NCBI GenBank assembly: GCA_021786915.1
Contig: JAJYMP010000229.1
Location: 1 to 9,433, forward strand
Source: Chloroflexota bacterium
Lineage (GTDB): Bacteria > Chloroflexota > Limnocylindria > Limnocylindrales > CSP1-4
Direction of reading: 5' to 3'
Length of the DNA: 9,433 nt
Below are positions 1 to 6,438 of this stretch, piece after piece; positions within the stretch are counted from its first letter, which is position 1, and each line of letters begins with the position of its first letter. Under the pieces are notes generated by a model. It did not search any database. It had not been told where the DNA came from and saw only the letters and a list, made by a program, of their open reading frames with translations. Position numbers and translations under genes: made by a program.

Positions 1-1404
1 GCCCACGGAGTCGTGCGTCCAGACGTAGGTCACGTGAAGGCCGGACAGCGCCGCCACCCGGACCGCCCCCCGCATGTAGTCGCTGAAGGTGAGGAAGGTG
101 GCCACGTAGGGGAGGAACCCGCCGTGGTACGCGATGCCGTTGGCGATCGAGCCCATGGCATGCTCGCGGACGCCGAACCGGAGGTTGCGCCCGGGATTGT
201 CGGCCTCGAAGTGGTCGTGGCCGTTGGCCTTCACGTCGGTCAGGTTCGACTCCGACAGGTCGGCCGACCCGCCGAACAGCTCGGGCAGCGCGGCCGCCAG
301 CACCTGGATCGCATCCTGGCTCGCGTTGCGGGTGGCCACCTCGGAGCCCGTGTCCCAGGACGGGAGCGTCGCGTCCCAGCCCTGGGCCAGCCGGCCGGCC
401 AAGCGCCGCTCGAGCTCCGCCGCCTCGGCCGGGTAGGCCGCCGCGTACGCCTGGTACCGCTCGTTCCATTCGGAGACCAGCCGATCTCCCTGCGGCACCG
501 CCTGGCGGAACAGCTCGCCCGCCTCGTCTGGGACGAAGAACGTCTTGTCCGGGTCCCAGCCGTAGGCCTCCTTGGTGAGGCGGACCTCGTCGGGGCCCAG
601 GGGGGCGCCGTGCGCCTTCTGCGAATCCTGCTTGTTCGGGCTGCCGAAGCCGATGTGCGTGCGGACCGCGATCATCGAGGGCCTGGGGTCGGCCTTGGCG
701 GCGTCGATCGCCGCGGAGATGGCGCCCACGTCGGTGCCGTCCACGACGCGCTGGGTGTGCCAGCCGTACGCCGCGTACCGCCCGAGCACGTCCTCGCTGA
801 ACGCCATGGCGGTGGGCCCGTCGAGCTGGATGTGGTTGTCGTCGTACAGCACGACCAGCTTGCCCAGCCGCAGGTGTCCGGCCAGCGATGACGCCTCCGC
901 GCTGACGCCCTCCTGGAGGTCGCCGTCCGAGCAGATCACGTAGGTGCGGTGGTCGATGATCGCGTGGTCCGGCCTGTTGAACTCGGCCGCAAGCCGCCGC
1001 TCGGCGATCGCCATGCCGACGGCGTTGCTGAGGCCCTGGCCCAGCGGGCCGGTGGTCGCCTCGACACCCGGCGTGATCCCGTATTCCGGGTGGCCCGGCG
1101 TGATCGAGCCCCACTGGCGGAACGACTTGAGGTCGTCGAGCGACACGCCGTAGCCGGTCAGGTGGAGCAGCGAGTAGAGGAGCATCGAGGCGTGGCCCGC
1201 CGACAGCACGAAGCGGTCGCGGTTGGGCCAGTCGGGGTGCGTGGGCGCGTGGCGCAGGTGGCGCGTCCAGATCGCGAAGGCCATCGGCGCTGCGCCCATG
1301 GGGGCGCCGGGATGCCCGGAGTTGGCCTGCTGGACGCCATCGATGGACAGCGTTCGGATCGTATCCACGGCGAGCCGCTCGAGGCGGGCGTCCGGCAGGG
1401 TCAT
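1..1404 (-). CDS. tkt: Transketolase, N-terminal about 468 residues (3' end outside window)
   Basis: Thiamine-diphosphate enzyme that moves two-carbon ketol units between sugar phosphates in the non-oxidative pentose phosphate (or Calvin) pathway; cytosolic. Translating the minus strand from the ATG at 1404 gives an open frame to the window edge, which cuts it at residue 468 of a family usually near 660-700, so the truncation is an artefact of the window. Visible signatures are SGHPG (residues 29-33), the cofactor-binding stretch with SAGHAS (68-73), TTGPLGQGL (117-125), the diphosphate/metal motif SDGDLQEG (159-166) followed by [10 protein letters not shown], and FGVREHAMG, whose Glu414 matches the catalytic glutamate that contacts the thiazolium-activating pyrimidine ring. 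The pyrimidine-binding domain is present in part; the C-terminal domain is missing. A GGAG sits six bases before the ATG. It lies 147 bp downstream of est1 on the same strand but is probably transcribed separately, given two hairpins between them. Family assignment is secure. Confidence 0.97.
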   Translation of the reverse strand, partial: MTLPDARLERLAVDTIRTLSIDGVQQANSGHPGAPMGAAPMAFAIWTRHLRHAPTHPDWPNRDRFVLSAGHASMLLYSLLHLTGYGVSLDDLKSFRQWGSITPGHPEYGITPGVEATTGPLGQGLSNAVGMAIAERRLAAEFNRPDHAIIDHRTYVICSDGDLQEGVSAEASSLAGHLRLGKLVVLYDDNHIQLDGPTAMAFSEDVLGRYAAYGWHTQRVVDGTDVGAISAAIDAAKADPRPSMIAVRTHIGFGSPNKQDSQKAHGAPLGPDEVRLTKEAYGWDPDKTFFVPDEAGELFRQAVPQGDRLVSEWNERYQAYAAAYPAEAAELERRLAGRLAQGWDATLPSWDTGSEVATRNASQDAIQVLAAALPELFGGSADLSESNLTDVKANGHDHFEADNPGRNLRFGVREHAMGSIANGIAYHGGFLPYVATFLTFSDYMRGAVRVAALSGLHVTYVWTHDSVG

Positions 1405-1410
1405 GGCGGT

Positions 1411-1414
1411 CTCC
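1411..1414 (-). promoter_or_regulatory. Ribosome binding site of transketolase
   Basis: GGAG on the minus strand, six bases (ACCGCC) before the ATG at 1404. This spacing fixes the start, which also fits the normal N-terminus of the family. Confidence 0.6.
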
Positions 1415-1437
1415 GGTGGCGGCGTCGTGCTGGGCCG

Positions 1438-1459
1438 CCGGCGCGGCGATTCGCGCCGG
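1438..1459 (-). other. Perfect 8-bp inverted repeat in the transketolase leader
   Basis: CCGGCGCG and CGCGCCGG are separated by a six-base loop, an uninterrupted GC stem. It lies 34 bp upstream of the tkt start. No U-run follows on either strand, so it is not a canonical intrinsic terminator. If tkt transcription starts from the TACGAT box at 1467-1472, the mRNA would begin almost exactly at this stem, as a 5'-stabilising hairpin would. The role is inferred; the repeat itself is certain. Confidence 0.4.
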
Positions 1460-1466
1460 GACGACC

Positions 1467-1472
1467 ATCGTA
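1467..1472 (-). promoter_or_regulatory. Possible -10 box for transketolase
   Basis: TACGAT on the minus strand fits the TANNNT -10 pattern and lies about 60 bp before the tkt ATG. No convincing -35 hexamer is visible upstream. This is weak: such hexamers occur by chance, though they are less common in sequence this GC-rich. Confidence 0.25.
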
Positions 1473-1521
1473 CCCCGCAGGCTCTCGGGAACGGCTGGCG
1501 GTGCACGAGCGCGGCTATCGA

Positions 1522-1545
1522 CGCCCTTGCGGAATCGCAAGCGCG
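1522..1545 (-). terminator. Hairpin just after est1 stop, possible terminator
   Basis: CTTGCG and CGCAAG (1526-1531 and 1536-1541) form a perfect six-bp stem around a four-base loop. After one C/C mismatch the pairing continues for three more base pairs. It starts six bases past the est1 stop codon (1552-1554). No U-tract follows, so it would be a GC-rich, U-less terminator or an mRNA 3'-end stabiliser. Placement supports a role in ending est1 transcription. Confidence 0.4.
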
Positions 1546-1551
1546 GACTGG

Positions 1552-2754
1552 TCAGCCGAAGACGCCGAGCACGGCCTCGTGGGCGGCGATCGCCCGGAAC
1601 ATGCGCGGCAGCACCTGCCGGACTGCGGCCCAGGAGTGGTAAACGGGCATCGCCACGGGCACCACCGCGACGCCGACCCGTTGCGCTGCCGCGATCATCG
1701 CCTGGTACTGCGGACCGTAGAAGGGCTGGGCGGGATCGGCTTCCAGGACCAGGAGCATCGCTGCCCGCTGCGCCGGTGTGAGCTGCCCCACGAGCCGGAG
1801 CGGCGAGTACACGGCCTCGAGCGAGGCCTTGCCGCCGAACGGCATCCACGCGTTCCAGGTCTGGCCGTTGCGGATGCCCGCCTGGTAGTAGCCGCTGACG
1901 GCGACCGCGGTCGAGAACACGTCGGGGTGCCGGAGGGCGAGCATGGAGGCGCAGAACCCGCCTTGCGAGAAGCCGAGCACCGACCGCGCCGCCGGCGTCT
2001 GGATCGTCCGGTACCGGGAGTCGATCGCCTGGACCAGGGTGGAGGAGAGGAACGTGTCCAGCCACTCGCGCCCGTCCGCCGAGTTCGCGCACTCCGAGTC
2101 GTGGTACGGGCCGTGGGCTGGCTGGACGAAGACGACGATGGAGGCCGGCATCGCCCCGGAGGCGATCTGGGCGTCGAGCATCGCCTTCACGCCGATCCAC
2201 ATGTTCCATGACTGGTAGGAGAACGGGGCCTCGTAGATCACCGGGTAGGAGCGGGTCGACGTCGCGTACCCGCCGGGCAGGTAGACCGACACGTTGATGA
2301 CTTGGCGGGTCCCGCCGACCCACGGGGCCTGGAGCTGGAACGAGGTGGCCATCCCCGGTCCCGCAGGCCTCCACGCACTCCACGGCGTGCCCTTCGCCAA
2401 GATCGCCGAGGGCAGGCTTGGCGTGGACGCCGTGGACGAGGCGCCGCCTGGGCCGGACGACGCCGAGCCGACGGCCGCTGCTCCATTGCCAGCTCCGGCC
2501 AGCCCGCCGGAGGCGCCCGAGGCGGCGGCGCCTGAGACGCCGCTGACGGCCAGCCCAGTCGTCTGGCCCAAGACGGGTCCGGTGTGGCCCGAAGGATCCG
2601 CATTGGCTGGCATCGCCCAGATCCCTGCCGCGAACGCGCCAGCGGCGCCGATCACGACGATGGCGAGCAGGACGAGGAGGTCAACCAGCCTGATGGGACG
2701 GCGGCGCCTTCCACGGTCGCTCGGGTTGGCAGTGGAGTATCGGGGCGCGACCAT
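1552..2754 (-). CDS. Membrane-anchored PF00756-type esterase/acyltransferase (est1)
   Basis: Predicted alpha/beta-hydrolase of the putative esterase family that includes esterase D, enterochelin esterase and mycobacterial antigen 85 enzymes. From the ATG at 2754 the product is 400 residues: a short basic N-terminus (RGRRRRP), one membrane segment or uncleaved signal at about 22-48, a Gly/Ala/Ser-rich linker (about 60-120) and the hydrolase domain (about 120-400). The nucleophile elbow is GFSQGG with Ser263; His373 in VYHSW is the probable catalytic histidine and Glu338 or Asp340 in LEADP the acid. The N-terminus predicts an extracytoplasmic enzyme tethered to the membrane. The frame stays open to a TTG at 2844, but that codon directly abuts its purine-rich stretch. 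The ATG at 2754 has AGGTG nine bases upstream and a more usual signal-anchor N-terminus. It is a paralogue of est2, head-to-head with the glycosyltransferase gene. The substrate is unknown; transferase activity cannot be excluded. Confidence 0.9.
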   Translation of the reverse strand: MVAPRYSTANPSDRGRRRRPIRLVDLLVLLAIVVIGAAGAFAAGIWAMPANADPSGHTGPVLGQTTGLAVSGVSGAAASGASGGLAGAGNGAAAVGSASSGPGGASSTASTPSLPSAILAKGTPWSAWRPAGPGMATSFQLQAPWVGGTRQVINVSVYLPGGYATSTRSYPVIYEAPFSYQSWNMWIGVKAMLDAQIASGAMPASIVVFVQPAHGPYHDSECANSADGREWLDTFLSSTLVQAIDSRYRTIQTPAARSVLGFSQGGFCASMLALRHPDVFSTAVAVSGYYQAGIRNGQTWNAWMPFGGKASLEAVYSPLRLVGQLTPAQRAAMLLVLEADPAQPFYGPQYQAMIAAAQRVGVAVVPVAMPVYHSWAAVRQVLPRMFRAIAAHEAVLGVFG

Positions 2755-2763
2755 TGTGGACAG

Positions 2764-2768
2764 CACCT
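2764..2768 (-). promoter_or_regulatory. Likely ribosome binding site of est1
   Basis: AGGTG on the minus strand, nine bases before the ATG at 2754. It favours this start over the in-frame TTG at 2844, which lies directly against GGGGAGG without a normal spacer. Confidence 0.4.
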
Positions 2769-2838
2769 GGGACGCCCGGGCGCACTGGCGGCGTCGCCAC
2801 GACGGGCTCGAGAGCACCTTCCCATACGGCCTCGTCAG

Positions 2839-2872
2839 GCTCAACCTCCCCGTGGATCAGGTTCGGTTGAGC
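2839..2872. promoter_or_regulatory. Inverted repeat GCTCAAC...GTTGAGC in the est1/GT2 divergent region
   Basis: GCTCAAC (2839-2845) and GTTGAGC (2866-2872) are perfect seven-bp inverted copies, 20 bases apart. The left arm is part of GCTCAACCTCC (2839-2849), an 11-mer found again at 8226-8236 in the est2/kinase divergent region. It could be an operator for a dimeric regulator of both divergent pairs. No protein is known to bind it; the function is inference. Confidence 0.35.
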
Positions 2873-2892
2873 ATCGTTCATCTCGATGCCGA

Positions 2893-2925
2893 CTCTCGCA
2901 GCCAAACGGCAACTGGCTGCGGGAG
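2893..2925. promoter_or_regulatory. 12-bp hairpin upstream of the GT2 promoter
   Basis: Arms at 2893-2904 and 2914-2925 pair over 12 positions with one G-T wobble around a nine-base loop; the core is GCAGCCA with TGGCTGC. It lies about 50 bp upstream of the TATCCT box, so it is outside the predicted GT2 transcript. It could be an operator, or part of a long est1 leader if est1 transcription starts far upstream. No U-tract follows it on either strand. Confidence 0.4.
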
Positions 2926-2972
2926 CCGTCGCCACGGGCCCTCCGGACCCGTGCGGGGCCCAGGCTGGGACG

Positions 2973-2984
2973 TATCCTCGGCCC
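2973..2984 (+). promoter_or_regulatory. Leaderless -10 promoter element of the GT2 gene
   Basis: TATCCT (2973-2978) fits TANNNT and stands six bases before the ATG at 2985, the distance at which transcription would begin at or next to the A of the start codon. No Shine-Dalgarno sequence precedes the ATG. The same arrangement, 23 of 24 bases identical over 2971-2994, recurs before the kinase gene at 8281-8304. No clear -35 hexamer is visible. Confidence 0.6.
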
Positions 2985-4727
2985 ATGCCCAGCCAGCCGA
3001 GCACCCGCGCCATGTCGCGCGAGACGTCCAGGAGGCCCGTCGGCCCCGGCGAGCTGCGAGCCGCGGCGCTGGCGCTCCCCGCGCTGGCCGCGCTGGCGGG
3101 GTACCTCATGCCCCGGAGCCGTGCTGCGCGGGCTGCCGTTCGCCTCGGGGCGTTGTCGCTGCCAGCAGGCGCGGCGGGTCTCGTGCTGGCGGGCGGCAAC
3201 CCTCGTCCAGGGCAGCCGGAGCCGAGGCAGTGCGCGCCTGGGCCCTCGCGCGGCCGGGGCCGGCGGCAGGATCCCGCCTCGTTCGCCGACGCGATGGTCA
3301 CGGTGGTCGTCCCCGCCCGTGACGAGGCTGCGGTGATCGCCCCGCTGATCGCCGATCTCGGTGCCGCCCGCTCGGACCCCATGACGCTCTTCGTGGTCGA
3401 CGACGCGTCCTGCGATGGCATGGCGGAACTTGCCTGCGCGGCGATTGCGCGAGGCGGCCTCGCGGATGTGGCCCGGGTGGTCCGCCTCGCCACGCCGTCG
3501 GGGGGCAAGGGCGCCGCGCTCGCCGCGGTGCCGGTCCCGGTGTCCGGCGTCGTGGTGGTGCTCGACGCCGACGCCCGGGTGGCGCCCGACTTCGTTGCGC
3601 GCGTCCGGGCTGTGGCGACGGGCTCGCCGGCAGCCCAGGCGCGCCGCCGGATGCTCAGGCCCGCGGCGGCCTGCCCGCCCGGGCGCGCAGCCGGCCTGCT
3701 CGCCCTGATGCAGGACGGCGAGCAGGAGGTCGACGGTCTGATCGCCCGGGCGCGGCTCCGCATTGGCGGGGCTACCGAGTTCCGCGGTGACGGCATGGTC
3801 ATCCGCGCGGACGCGCTGGCCGCGCTCGGCGGCTGGCCGTCCGACGCCCTGTGCGAGGACCTCGAGCTGGCGACGCGTTGGTACCTCGCGGCCGGGCGCG
3901 GGGTCGAGCGTCCCGCGGGCCTCGAGATCTGGGAGCAGCCCGTCCTGTCGCTGCGCCCTCTCGTTCGCCAGCGCCTCCGCTGGGCCGAGGGGTCGATCCG
4001 TCGCGACCTCCGCCTCGTGATCCCGGCCTTGCTGGATCGACGCCGGCCCGTTCGGCGGCGGGTCGAGCTGGGTGCCTACGCGTCCCAGGCGCTGATGCCC
4101 GCCGTGGCGCTGGGGATGGCGGCCCGGGCCTTGCGGCGCCCCGCGGAGCCGCATCGCGGGCACGGCGCCGATTCGAGCCAGGCTGCTCGCCGGACCCTCG
4201 GTGTGCTCGCCTCAGGCTACGCGTTGGCCGCCCTGGTCCTGGCCTGGGGGGCGCAGCCTGACGGGGCCGCGCAGCCGGGCGAGACGGAGCAGCCCGACGA
4301 AGCAGCGCAGCGGGACGAGACGGCGGGGCCCCGAGAGACGGAGCAGCCCGACGAAGCAGCGCAGCGGGACGAGACGGCGGGGCACCGAGAGACGGAGCAG
4401 CCCGACGAGACGGCGGGCCCCGACGAGACGGCACAGCCCCACGAGGCGGCATGCGCCCAGCAGGCGGCATCAATCCTCCGAGTCGTGGGACGGCCATCAA
4501 ACGCAACCCCGCTGTGCCGGCGCAGACGAGCCGGGCGCTGGCGCCGCATCGATCGACTCGCCCGTGCCGCCGCCGTCACGGCGTTCACGGGCCTGTGGGT
4601 TCTCGTCCTGCCCGTCGCGTGGCTGCGCGTGGCGACTCGGCCCGGGTCACCCCAGTTCACCCGGACGCCGCACGAGGCCCCCGCCCGGTTCAGCGAGCCG
4701 GGATCAGGCCCGCCGCAACCGACTTGA
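2985..4727 (+). CDS. Membrane family 2 glycosyltransferase with internal acidic repeats
   Basis: Inverting-type processive or polymer-forming glycosyltransferase, GT-A fold, expected at the cytoplasmic membrane. From the ATG at 2985 the product is 580 residues. Hydrophobic segments at about 23-42 and 50-70 precede the catalytic domain, which opens with VTVVVPARDE (105-114). GT2 hallmarks are Asp139-Asp140 in VVDDAS, the metal-binding DAD (194-196), RGDG (267-270), the catalytic-base region CEDLE with Glu291-Asp292, and QRLRW (329-333), the QxxRW signature of cellulose/hyaluronan/chitin-synthase-like enzymes. C-terminal membrane segments follow at about residues 364-384, 405-424 and 525-550. 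Between the last two lies an 18-residue acidic tandem repeat (433-490), odd for the family. The frame extends upstream to 2886, but the leaderless promoter decides for 2985; ATG 3012 is another option. The 3' end overlaps the convergent MprF-like gene by 38 bp. Sugar donor and product are not predictable, and no partner polymerase gene is in the window. Confidence 0.9.
   Translation: MPSQPSTRAMSRETSRRPVGPGELRAAALALPALAALAGYLMPRSRAARAAVRLGALSLPAGAAGLVLAGGNPRPGQPEPRQCAPGPSRGRGRRQDPASFADAMVTVVVPARDEAAVIAPLIADLGAARSDPMTLFVVDDASCDGMAELACAAIARGGLADVARVVRLATPSGGKGAALAAVPVPVSGVVVVLDADARVAPDFVARVRAVATGSPAAQARRRMLRPAAACPPGRAAGLLALMQDGEQEVDGLIARARLRIGGATEFRGDGMVIRADALAALGGWPSDALCEDLELATRWYLAAGRGVERPAGLEIWEQPVLSLRPLVRQRLRWAEGSIRRDLRLVIPALLDRRRPVRRRVELGAYASQALMPAVALGMAARALRRPAEPHRGHGADSSQAARRTLGVLASGYALAALVLAWGAQPDGAAQPGETEQPDEAAQRDETAGPRETEQPDEAAQRDETAGHRETEQPDETAGPDETAQPHEAACAQQAASILRVVGRPSNATPLCRRRRAGRWRRIDRLARAAAVTAFTGLWVLVLPVAWLRVATRPGSPQFTRTPHEAPARFSEPGSGPPQPT
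4281..4442 (+). repeat. 54-bp tandem repeat coding for 18-residue units in GT2
   Basis: Copy 1 (4281-4334) and copy 2 (4335-4388) match at 53 of 54 bases, the one change turning Pro into His. A third, degenerate copy starts at 4389, keeps its first 20 bases and then has in-frame deletions. The unit encodes ETEQPDEAAQRDETAGPR and lies between two predicted membrane segments of the glycosyltransferase. All length changes are multiples of three. Near-identity of the first two copies suggests recent expansion and probable copy-number variation between strains. Confidence 0.95.
4684..4702. terminator. Weak hairpin at the convergent gene ends
   Basis: CCCGGT (4684-4689) and GCCGGG (4697-4702) pair, with one wobble, around a seven-base loop that contains the stop codon of the MprF-like gene. 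No U-tract is present. It is the only stem noticed at the GT2/MprF-like junction and might take part in ending transcription from either side; support is slight. Confidence 0.2.
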
Positions 4728-6438
4728 CCACCCGGCCCCAGCCACCTCCGAGGTGCAGCCGGAGCAGGGCGATGACCGCGGTGGACAGTGAGGTCCAGCT
4801 CGGGACCAGCAGGTACCGGGGCTCCCAGACCGGACCGAACTTGTCCTTGAAGAACGCCAGGCCCTGGTGGTTGTAGAACGGGCGGGCGAGGCGGGTCCCG
4901 CGAGCCAGCCACCGCTCGGCGCGGCTCGGCGAGCGCGGATCCAGCCCGGCCAGTGGCGCCAGGCCCAGGGAGAGCCGGCTGACCCCGGCCTCGCCGAGGG
5001 CCACGATCGCGGCCACCAGGCACGCCTCCAGCGCTCCCGGCACGCCCCCTCGGGCGCGCCGCATGACGTCGAGCATCCACCCGCTGTCGCTGCCCGTTGG
5101 CCGCAGCACGACGAACGCCGTCGGCTGCCCGTCCGCGTCGAGGGCCACGGCGATTGCGCTGTGGCCGGCCTCGAGCGGGTCGAAGCGCCCCACCGTGAAG
5201 CCCATCTGCGGGCCCGCCGTCCGTCGCCACTCCCGGTCCAGCCGCACGACCGCCTCCACGATGCCCGGGTCGCCCAGGCCGGCGATGCCGTCACGCGACC
5301 AGACCGTCGTGATCCCGCCCTTGCGGGACCGCGTGACGGTGTGCCGGAGGTTGGCCAGCCTCGGCGTGGAGAGGTCGAACACGGTTGGATCGAGGATGGC
5401 CTCGCGCCCCGCCAGCACGGACGCCCAGCCGCGTCGCGCAAGCCGGGTCGCCAGCTCGGCTGATCCCTGGTAGACGACGGGGGCGAGGTCGTCGCGGTGG
5501 CACCGATCGAGCCACGCGTCGAGGACGCCGTTCGCGGCTGCAGGCTCGCCTGCCGGATCGCCCAGCGCCACCTCCACCCGGCCCACTGCCGCCACGGCCA
5601 GCGCCGCCGTCGCCGCAGCGTCGGTCCACGCCGTGCACTCGGGCGCGACCTGGTAGGGGAACAGCGAGCCGCGACCCACCCGGCGCAGGGTCGCCCTGGC
5701 GGCATCGACCTCTGCTTGGGAGCGGTCATCGTGCCGGGGATCGAGGACGAGGACGCTGGCCAGGATGTACGCCACGCGCGCCGCCACGAGCAGGGCGCCC
5801 ACCGTCGCCAGCCCGGGGACAGCCACGGGGGTGGCGAGGTCCAGCAGGGAGCCCACCGCGTCGGCCGCGGTGCCCACGGCATCGGCGCCCGTCGCTGTGG
5901 CCAGGGCGGCCGCGGTGGCCAGGACGACGCCACCGGCCAGCAGGGCTCCTGCGAGGATCGTCTCGCGCCGCCCGGTTCCGGCGTGGTAGCGGCCCCTGGT
6001 CGCCAGCAGGATCACGCCGACGCCGAGTGCGGTGATCACCGCGCCCGGGTGGCCCAGGGTCGCGCCCTGCACGACCACGCTTCCAGCGACCATCGCCAGG
6101 GCCATCCAGTAGCCGATCTGCTTGCGCCGCAGGAGCGCGATGCCAACCAGGAGGAACGCCGTGCTCGACACCTCGGCGCCCATCCAGTCGCCCACGACGG
6201 GGCCGGCGGGGAGCACGCGCCAGAGCCCGATCGGGTCGCCGCCGAGGATCGCGACCATGTCCGACGAGACGGAGCACAGCAGCAGCGCCAGCGCGGGGGC
6301 GAGCTCGATGAGCATCGCCATCGGGTGGCGGCGCGGCCGGGCGTCTGTCATCGGCTCGTCGCCGAGCGGCGGCCGCCCGTCCGAGCGGCGCTCCCGTTCG
6401 ATGTCGAGGCCCGCGGCCGACGCCATCGACCCGCTCAC
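4690..6438 (-). CDS. MprF-like aminoacyl-lipid synthase (DUF2156) with reduced membrane domain
   Basis: Homologue of the C-terminal synthase domain of MprF/LPG synthase, which transfers an amino acid from aminoacyl-tRNA to phosphatidylglycerol or a related lipid, changing envelope charge. The 582-residue product has a hydrophilic N-terminus (1-40), about six hydrophobic segments (roughly 43-62, 88-104, 110-128, 131-147, 160-184, 205-232) and a DUF2156 region at about 255-560. Family marks are LRHTVTRSRKGG (364-375), MGFTVGRF (412-419), GWMLDVMRR (453-461), LSLGLAPLAG (489-498) and the terminal YNHQGLAFFKDKF (522-534) with WEPRYL (538-543). The membrane part is shorter than the 14 or so helices of full MprF, so a complete flippase domain is doubtful. 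Start: GTG at 6438, overlapping the est2 stop as GTGA, with a weak GGGGTG upstream; ATG 6426 is the alternative. Aminoacyl donor and lipid acceptor cannot be read from sequence. The gene converges on GT2. Confidence 0.88.
   Translation of the reverse strand: MSGSMASAAGLDIERERRSDGRPPLGDEPMTDARPRRHPMAMLIELAPALALLLCSVSSDMVAILGGDPIGLWRVLPAGPVVGDWMGAEVSSTAFLLVGIALLRRKQIGYWMALAMVAGSVVVQGATLGHPGAVITALGVGVILLATRGRYHAGTGRRETILAGALLAGGVVLATAAALATATGADAVGTAADAVGSLLDLATPVAVPGLATVGALLVAARVAYILASVLVLDPRHDDRSQAEVDAARATLRRVGRGSLFPYQVAPECTAWTDAAATAALAVAAVGRVEVALGDPAGEPAAANGVLDAWLDRCHRDDLAPVVYQGSAELATRLARRGWASVLAGREAILDPTVFDLSTPRLANLRHTVTRSRKGGITTVWSRDGIAGLGDPGIVEAVVRLDREWRRTAGPQMGFTVGRFDPLEAGHSAIAVALDADGQPTAFVVLRPTGSDSGWMLDVMRRARGGVPGALEACLVAAIVALGEAGVSRLSLGLAPLAGLDPRSPSRAERWLARGTRLARPFYNHQGLAFFKDKFGPVWEPRYLLVPSWTSLSTAVIALLRLHLGGGWGRVVKSVAAGLIPAR

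Noticed and set aside
13..891. Long plus-strand open frame over the left end
   Set aside because: Antisense to transketolase, which has unbroken family motifs on the minus strand; the plus frame is Arg/Gly/Val-rich with no domain, as expected for shadow frames in GC-rich DNA.
949..2211. Plus-strand 420-codon open frame
   Set aside because: Runs antisense across tkt, the gap and est1; low-complexity, His/Arg-rich translation with no family signature.
2681..4163. Overlapping minus-strand frames of 373 and 440 codons opposite GT2
   Set aside because: Opposite the GT2 catalytic motifs (DAD, ED, QRLRW); translations are low-complexity and ignore gene boundaries.
4281..4442. Direct repeats considered as a CRISPR array
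   Set aside because: The units are contiguous without unique spacers, in frame within a coding region, and no cas genes are nearby.
4201..5230. Open frames in other phases and strand through the 54-bp repeat
   Set aside because: The repeat length is a multiple of three and contains no stop in several frames, so it opens them artificially; only the GT2 frame has flanking domain homology.
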